This document shows positions 59,012 through 64,000 of a stretch of DNA of 64,000 nucleotides, piece after piece; the first letter of the stretch is position 1, and every line of letters starts with the position of its first letter. The notes beneath the pieces are model-generated. The model was not told the origin of the DNA. It did no database searches and was given only the letters and a program-made list of their open reading frames with translations. Origin of the DNA: Olleya aquimaris (GTDB lineage Bacteria > Bacteroidota > Bacteroidia > Flavobacteriales > Flavobacteriaceae); NCBI RefSeq assembly GCF_003259525.1, contig NZ_QLLO01000006.1:62001-126000 (forward strand), given 5' to 3'. A program made the translations under genes and the position numbers.

Positions 59012-60664
59012 TTATTCCAATACCATTTCTAAAGGCTTACCTGTTGCTCCATTTGGGAAACTAATCCCTAATAACGAGGACATGGTTGGTGCTATATCAG
59101 GTATAGTTGTACGTTGTAAAGTACTTCCATTTTTAATTCCGTGACCATAAAATAACAAAGGGACGTGCGTGTCGTAATTTAAAGCAGAACCATGAGTAGA
59201 TCCAGTTACACTATAACTGATTACAGCTGGATCTAAGACAAATAACACATCTCCAGAGCGTTTTTGATTATAGCCATTTTGTAATAAATTTTCTATGCCT
59301 TCTGCAAACTCTGTATTACTCATACTAGTTGCAGTGTACGCTTTATCTATATGTGGGTAATCTATAATAAGATTAACAATCGCTTGTTGAACAGCAGCTA
59401 AATCTAACCCATAACTTTTAATCAACTGACGATCTAAAAATATCTGATTATTACTAACGTTTTTAATAAAGTCTTTAGCTTTATAATTAAAAACATCCGA
59501 AGCCTCTAACTTAGCTTTAAAAGTATCTAATTCAAAATAACCTGCTGGAATCTTAACAGACTGCAAATAAGAGGGCACCTCTACTGCTCCATGGTCTGAA
59601 GTTAAAAACAAGGTATAGTTACCTTTACCAACTTTAGCATCAAGTGTATTAATTAAACGCTCTAAATCTTTATCTAATCGTATATAAGTGTCTTCAATTT
59701 CTTTACTATTGACTCCAAAATTATGACCAACATAATCTGTACTAGAAAAACTAACCGTTAAAACATCAGTAAAATTATCCTGTCCTAATTGCTCACCTTC
59801 TATTGCAGCTATTGCAAAATCAACAACAATACTATTTCCATAAGGTGTAGTTTTAATAATATCATAACCTCTATTATACTCACTTAAAGCTTTTAAATCA
59901 TAAGGAAATGTAGCAGTGTCCTTTCCTTTAAATCCACCTTCAAAAGCATTTAAATCGCTTCCACTTTCGGTGTAAGTATTTATGTTATAAAGTGTGTTCC
60001 ACTCTTTTAAATAACTTTCAGCTACAGCTGAATTATTAAAGCTTTGAACCCAATTAGGTAAAGATTCTAAATAATAGGTACTACTAATAAAACGTCCTTC
60101 ATCTAAACCATGAAACCAATACGCTGCATTGGCAGTGTGTCCTGCTGGTAATATGGCTCCTCTATCCTTAAGTGAAATCCCGATGGTCTTTCCTCTTAAT
60201 TGCGTGAATAATCTATTTTGGTCTGCAAAAGATGTTGTTTTCAATCTATGTGGCGACATCTGTCCAGCTTTGTGTAAAGTTCCTACAGATTGCACTGTGG
60301 TATCTCCTGCACAATACACATCACTATCCGATACTTTATCGTACCAATAATTAGAAATTATACCGTGCATTTTTGGTGTGGTACCAGTATATACCGATGC
60401 ATGACCAGGTCCAGTATAGGTTGGCACATAATTAAAATGGTTGTTCTTACAATTAAACCCTTGTTGTATTATTTTTTTAAAACCTCCTTCACCATATTTA
60501 CTGTAAAATCTGGTTAAATAATCATAGCGCATTTGGTCTACAACAACACCAACCACTAATTTTGGTTTAGATTCTATAGTCGTTTTATCTGAGTTTAAAG
60601 CGCCTTTTTGAGAGTGGCAGCTCATTAACAAACAGGTAATAAATACGGTTAAAAAAGATCTCAT
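59012..60664 (-). CDS. PafA-like alkaline phosphatase superfamily lipoprotein
   Basis: A 550-residue exported lipoprotein: signal MRSFLTVFITCLLMSC with lipidated Cys at 16. The superfamily active site is visible: metal Asp43 (VVDQMRYDYL), the nucleophile region YVPTYTGPGHASVYTG (Thr at about 82-84), SFSSTDYVGHNFG and FLTSDHGAVEVP for further metal ligands and the C-terminal STHGSALNYD. PafA-type enzymes cut phosphomonoesters. I start at 60664, where the lipoprotein signal begins; the longer frame from 60691 lacks a proper signal. Convergent with the ACBP gene (1-base gap). Confidence 0.92.
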   Translation of the reverse strand: MRSFLTVFITCLLMSCHSQKGALNSDKTTIESKPKLVVGVVVDQMRYDYLTRFYSKYGEGGFKKIIQQGFNCKNNHFNYVPTYTGPGHASVYTGTTPKMHGIISNYWYDKVSDSDVYCAGDTTVQSVGTLHKAGQMSPHRLKTTSFADQNRLFTQLRGKTIGISLKDRGAILPAGHTANAAYWFHGLDEGRFISSTYYLESLPNWVQSFNNSAVAESYLKEWNTLYNINTYTESGSDLNAFEGGFKGKDTATFPYDLKALSEYNRGYDIIKTTPYGNSIVVDFAIAAIEGEQLGQDNFTDVLTVSFSSTDYVGHNFGVNSKEIEDTYIRLDKDLERLINTLDAKVGKGNYTLFLTSDHGAVEVPSYLQSVKIPAGYFELDTFKAKLEASDVFNYKAKDFIKNVSNNQIFLDRQLIKSYGLDLAAVQQAIVNLIIDYPHIDKAYTATSMSNTEFAEGIENLLQNGYNQKRSGDVLFVLDPAVISYSVTGSTHGSALNYDTHVPLLFYGHGIKNGSTLQRTTIPDIAPTMSSLLGISFPNGATGKPLEMVLE

Positions 60665-60774
60665 TTTAAAAAAATTAATTTTGAGCATCAAAAATACAGA
60701 TTTTAAAACATCTAATTTGAAATTAAGGTTAAATACCTATTAGAATTTTATATTTTAGCAGTAACAAAAAAAAC

Positions 60775-61515
60775 ATGAATTACCTACATTATATTGGGAC
60801 TTACTTTTTGATGGTTGTCGAGATGTTTCGAAAGCCAACCAAATGGTCTGTGATGAAAAAACTAATCCTAAAAGATATAGACGATTTAATTATCGGTTCT
60901 TTGGGTATTGTGGCTTTCATTTCGTTTTTTGTTGGTGGTGTTGTTACTATACAGACTGCTTTAAATATTGACAATCCGTTAATTCCTAAAAATCTTGTTG
61001 GATTTGCCACCAGACAATCTATAGTTTTAGAATTTGCACCTACGTTTATGTCTATAATTATGGCAGGAAAAGTAGGTTCTTTTATTACTTCTAGCATTGG
61101 TACAATGCGTGTTACAGAGCAAATTGATGCATTAGAAGTTATGGGAATTAACAGTTTAAACTACCTTGTGTTTCCAAAATTTATAGCACTAACCTTATAC
61201 CCTTTTGTAATTTCAATCTCTATGTTTTTAGGGATTATGGGTGGATTAGCTGCTTGTGTGTATGGTGGTTATGCCAGCATGCCAGATTATATTGAAGGCA
61301 TTCAGTTAGACTTTAAGCCTTTCCATATGGCTTATGCGTTTATAAAAACATTAATATTTGCTTTTATTTTGGCCACAATCCCATCGTATCATGGATATTA
61401 TATGAAAGGTGGAGCGCTTGAGGTTGGTAAAGCTAGCACAACGTCTTTTGTTTGGACCAGTGTTATGATTATCCTGTTAAACTATATATTAACGCAACTC
61501 CTTTTAAGCTCATGA
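60775..61515 (+). CDS. MlaE family ABC transporter permease
   Basis: A 246-residue integral membrane permease. It has about five or six helices and the family's TLYPFVISISMFLGIMGG and GYYMKGGALEVGKASTTSF blocks, the latter typical of MlaE. It belongs to a lipid (phospholipid) retrograde transporter. Its stop TGA overlaps the ATG of the ATPase gene (ATGA). No MlaD-like substrate protein is nearby in the window. Confidence 0.94.
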   Translation: MNYLHYIGTYFLMVVEMFRKPTKWSVMKKLILKDIDDLIIGSLGIVAFISFFVGGVVTIQTALNIDNPLIPKNLVGFATRQSIVLEFAPTFMSIIMAGKVGSFITSSIGTMRVTEQIDALEVMGINSLNYLVFPKFIALTLYPFVISISMFLGIMGGLAACVYGGYASMPDYIEGIQLDFKPFHMAYAFIKTLIFAFILATIPSYHGYYMKGGALEVGKASTTSFVWTSVMIILLNYILTQLLLSS

Positions 61516-62279
61516 TAGAAGTTAAAAATTTACATAAGTCGTTTGGAGATGCTCATATTTTAAAAGGGATTACAACCACTTTTGAAAAAGGTAAAACCAA
61601 TCTTATCATTGGACAAAGTGGGTCTGGTAAAACCGTATTTTTAAAATGTTTGTTAGGTTTATTTAATTATGAAGAAGGTACCATTGCTTATGATGGTAAA
61701 GTGTTTGCACAATTAAGCGAAGATAAACGTCGAGAAATTAGAGCAGATATCGGAATGGTTTTTCAGGGAAGTGCCTTGTTTGATTCTATGACGATTGCCG
61801 AAAATGTGATGTTTCCGTTACGTATGTTTACCAAACAAAGTAAAAGCGAAATGCAAGATCGTGTTGACTTTGTATTAAACAGAGTAAACCTGGGAGATGC
61901 GCACAACAAAATGCCAAGTGAAGCGTCTGGAGGTATGCAAAAACGTGTGGCTATTGCCAGAGCAATTGTAAACAAACCAAAGTATTTGTTTTGTGACGAA
62001 CCCAACTCTGGATTAGATCCAAAAACCGCAATAGTTATTGACGATTTAATTAAAGAAATAACCGAAGAATATCAAATAACAACCGTTATCAATTCGCATG
62101 ACATGAACTCGGTGATGCAAATAGGTGAAAAAATTATCTTCCTAAAAAATGGGTATAAAGAATGGGAAGGTTCACGTTACGACATCTTTAAAACAGATAA
62201 CGAAGCAGTTACCGACTTTGTGTACTCGTCAGAACTATTTAAAAAAGTGCGTCAAATGTACTTGGAAGAACGTGGTTAA
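61512..62279 (+). CDS. MlaF family ABC transporter ATP-binding protein
   Basis: A 255-residue ATPase. Walker A GQSGSGKT is at residues 34-41, the signature ASGGMQKR begins at 138, and Walker B LFCDEP ends at 164. The start ATG 61512 overlaps the permease stop; a longer in-frame start at 61452 lies inside the permease gene and is not used. Together with the permease it forms the core of a lipid transporter of the outer-membrane-asymmetry type. Confidence 0.95.
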   Translation: MIEVKNLHKSFGDAHILKGITTTFEKGKTNLIIGQSGSGKTVFLKCLLGLFNYEEGTIAYDGKVFAQLSEDKRREIRADIGMVFQGSALFDSMTIAENVMFPLRMFTKQSKSEMQDRVDFVLNRVNLGDAHNKMPSEASGGMQKRVAIARAIVNKPKYLFCDEPNSGLDPKTAIVIDDLIKEITEEYQITTVINSHDMNSVMQIGEKIIFLKNGYKEWEGSRYDIFKTDNEAVTDFVYSSELFKKVRQMYLEERG

Positions 62280-62281
62280 CC

Positions 62282-63763
62282 TTAGTTTCTTCTAATAATT
62301 ATAGTATCTGTTACCAACTCCTTTTGTAACCACTGTTGTAATTCTTTTTCTTTAGCCATAACAATACTGTCAGGTAAAGACACTTTCCATCTTACATTTG
62401 CAATAGTCACTGTATCTATATTTATAAAATCTTTAGACTCTAATACTTTAGAATAACCAAAATACTCTAAGTCGTTAAATCGTACTTTAGCATCACGAGA
62501 TAAATTGGTAAACGAGATGGTTTTTTCTGTGTTTTTAGATTCTATTTGTTTGTTTAAGTTGGTGATGTTTTCTTGCAATTCTTCAATTTGCTTTTGTAGT
62601 CCTGCAATCACATTATCTTTTTTATCCAATTCTTCAATAGCTCTATCGTAGGCATCCACAATTTTATCAAAGCTTCGGTTTTTATTTCCTTGTATATCTA
62701 AACTAAAATCTTTGATTTTATCATACTTTTTTAACTCATTATTCAAATCTGCAATGGTTGCATCTGGGACTTCGCCATTAAAGTAAAGCACTATGGTTTT
62801 TTCATCCCAATTTGGTGTTCCTTTTTGTAACCACAATTCGTTATTAGACTCGACTTCATCCTTTAAAAAGTTGTTATAATCGCTTTCTAATCCACTTTGT
62901 GTAATAAAATTAAGAAACGTCCAAATGGCTGGAGCCATTACCAATACTGCAATTACAGAAGCTAACTGTGCAATACGCTTACGCTTTTTAGAGTTAGCAT
63001 ATTTAAGCATTGGGAAACGTAAAATCTTAAGTACTAAAAAGGTAGCCAATGCTATAAAAATGGTGTTGATCGTAAATAAATACATGGCACCCATAAAAAT
63101 ATCCCAATCATGCGCCAAACCATAACCTGCTGTACATAATGGTGGCATTAATGCTGTAGCAATTGCAACACCAAAAATAACAGTTGCAATAGTTCCTTTT
63201 TTAGTACGTGCTATAATTAGGGCTAATCCACCAAAAAAGGCAATTAGCACATCTCGTAAATCGGGTTTGGTACGACCAAATAATTCGTTGGTCATGACAT
63301 CTGCAGTTGGGAAAAACTTAAAGAACAAAAATGCGGTTAGTAAACTAAGCACAATCATGGTCAATAAGTTAATAAGCGAGCTTTTTAGCGTGTCAATATC
63401 GTTTAATGCAATAGATAAACCTATTCCTAAAATAGGACCCATTAATGGCGAAATTAACATGGCACCAATCACTACTGCTGTACTATCTGCATTTAATCCT
63501 ACAGAAGCCACCATAATAGAGCATACTAAAATCCAAGCAGTTGCACCTCTAAAAGGGATATCTGCTTTTATAGCAGCAATAGTAGCATCACGATCTGTAT
63601 CGTCTCTAAAATCTAGCAGATCCTCTAAATAGGTTTTTATGCTTTTAAATAAGCCTTCTGCATCTTTTTTTACAGCTTCTTTTTTCTGTCCAACCGCATC
63701 AACTTTATGCTCGTCGTCTGAAAAATTAAATTTATTTTCTTTTGGCTCGTTATTTTGTTCCAT
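62282..63763 (-). CDS. DUF389 membrane protein with C-terminal coiled coil
   Basis: A 493-residue protein. The N-terminal 70 residues are charged. The core (about 75-285) has about six membrane segments with the DUF389 pattern (RGATAWILVCSIMVASVGLNAD, AMLISPLMGPILGIGLS). Residues about 375-410 form a coiled coil (DAYDRAIEELDKKDNVIAGL and LQENITNLNKQIES). After that a C-terminal globular region has NVRWKVSLPDSIV. The function is unknown. Convergent with the MlaF gene with a 2-base gap. Confidence 0.88.
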   Translation of the reverse strand: MEQNNEPKENKFNFSDDEHKVDAVGQKKEAVKKDAEGLFKSIKTYLEDLLDFRDDTDRDATIAAIKADIPFRGATAWILVCSIMVASVGLNADSTAVVIGAMLISPLMGPILGIGLSIALNDIDTLKSSLINLLTMIVLSLLTAFLFFKFFPTADVMTNELFGRTKPDLRDVLIAFFGGLALIIARTKKGTIATVIFGVAIATALMPPLCTAGYGLAHDWDIFMGAMYLFTINTIFIALATFLVLKILRFPMLKYANSKKRKRIAQLASVIAVLVMAPAIWTFLNFITQSGLESDYNNFLKDEVESNNELWLQKGTPNWDEKTIVLYFNGEVPDATIADLNNELKKYDKIKDFSLDIQGNKNRSFDKIVDAYDRAIEELDKKDNVIAGLQKQIEELQENITNLNKQIESKNTEKTISFTNLSRDAKVRFNDLEYFGYSKVLESKDFINIDTVTIANVRWKVSLPDSIVMAKEKELQQWLQKELVTDTIIIRRN

Positions 63764-63801
63764 AGTTGAATATAAAAATTGATAGTTACATTCTATAAAA
63801 A

Positions 63802-64000
63802 CTATCCGTAATGCTCTCCAAATTGGTCTTTTACGTTTTGGAGCACTGTTTTAATATCTTGTTCTTTTGTCTTCGGAAAGATAAGCAAAACTTCGTCTTT
63901 ATCAACAATAATATAATCCTTCAATCCATCAACTACCACTAGCTTATCTGCTTTGGTACGAATCATATTTCCAGACGCATCTTCGGTTAAGGTTTTAGCA
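63802..64000 (-). CDS. Mannose-1-phosphate guanylyltransferase, C-terminal fragment at window edge
   Basis: The minus-strand frame (stop at 63802) gives 65 complete codons ending KDQFGEHYG. The visible part contains EDASGNMIRTKADKLVVV, GLKDYIIVDKDEVLLIF and PKTKEQDIKTVLQNV, which match the C-terminal region of GDP-mannose-forming guanylyltransferases. These make GDP-mannose for surface polysaccharides. The rest of the gene lies outside the window, to the right. Confidence 0.82.
   Translation of the reverse strand, partial: AKTLTEDASGNMIRTKADKLVVVDGLKDYIIVDKDEVLLIFPKTKEQDIKTVLQNVKDQFGEHYG

Noticed and set aside
60665-60691. Longer N-terminus for the PafA-like phosphatase
   Set aside because: Only the start at 60664 gives a proper lipoprotein signal peptide.
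61452-61511. Longer start for the MlaF-like ATPase
   Set aside because: It lies wholly within the permease gene; the ATGA overlap start at 61512 fits the family.

Overview
The window is chromosomal DNA from a low-GC member of the Bacteroidetes, almost certainly a marine-type Flavobacteriaceae; the genus cannot be fixed from sequence alone. The evidence is a type 9 secretion (T9SS) C-terminal sorting domain, a tmRNA whose tag reads GENNYALAA, several promoters of the Bacteroidetes form TAnnTTTG with a -33 TTG, almost no Shine-Dalgarno sequences, and SC-type lipoprotein signals. About 70 protein genes are packed tightly; most are housekeeping genes. No phage, IS element, CRISPR array, rRNA or tRNA gene was seen.

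Layout. 1-1.6 kb: end of kdsA, a small outer-membrane-like protein and a DUF1801 protein. 1.8-10.7 kb: an accessory block with a class III cyclase-TPR signalling protein, a catalase-like heme protein fused to an SRPBCC domain, a YitT membrane protein, an HD hydrolase, and a tight minus-strand operon of patatin-like lipase, duplicated-domain membrane protein and DyP peroxidase. 10.8-14 kb: small membrane proteins, a winged-helix regulator and CreD, with two identical-type 19-bp palindromes that look like the regulator's operators. 14-21 kb: a thrombospondin-type-3 lipoprotein, a LYS1/LKR-like dehydrogenase, tmRNA, nitroreductase, two rhodaneses and two thioredoxin-fold proteins.

21-28.3 kb: a complete trpEGDCFBA operon preceded by a recognisable ribosome-mediated attenuator (20-residue leader peptide with three consecutive Trp codons, competing hairpins, intrinsic terminator). 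The operon's intergenic gaps carry repeats: heptamer arrays at stop codons, two copies of a roughly 215-bp element, and a 66-bp palindromic REP-like unit. 28.3-42.8 kb: mixed housekeeping genes (trmL, rhlE, yaaA, rluD, ddl, coaD, SulP transporter), a cupin gene cut by an in-frame stop, and a nested structured-RNA candidate at about 37.7 kb.

42.8-48.1 kb: an M14 peptidase and a tight three-gene operon of RLAN/ATP-grasp ligase, GCS2-type ligase and N-formylglutamate amidohydrolase-like protein, a plausible pathway for making and trimming a small peptide or amino-acid amide. 48.1-51.4 kb: a 1086-residue repetitive T9SS-secreted protein. 51.5-64 kb: NUDIX, pyrE, birA, rsfS-ftsH, LUD-cdsA-psd-acbP (phospholipid synthesis), a PafA-like phosphatase, an MlaE/MlaF lipid transporter pair, a DUF389 membrane protein and the 3' end of a mannose-1-phosphate guanylyltransferase gene.

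The points most worth pursuing are the possible lipid-peroxide (oxylipin-like) gene set at 3.8-10.7 kb, the amidoligase operon at 44.7-48.1 kb, the trp attenuator, and the palindrome-controlled creD locus. All functions are inferred by reading the sequence; no database search was run.
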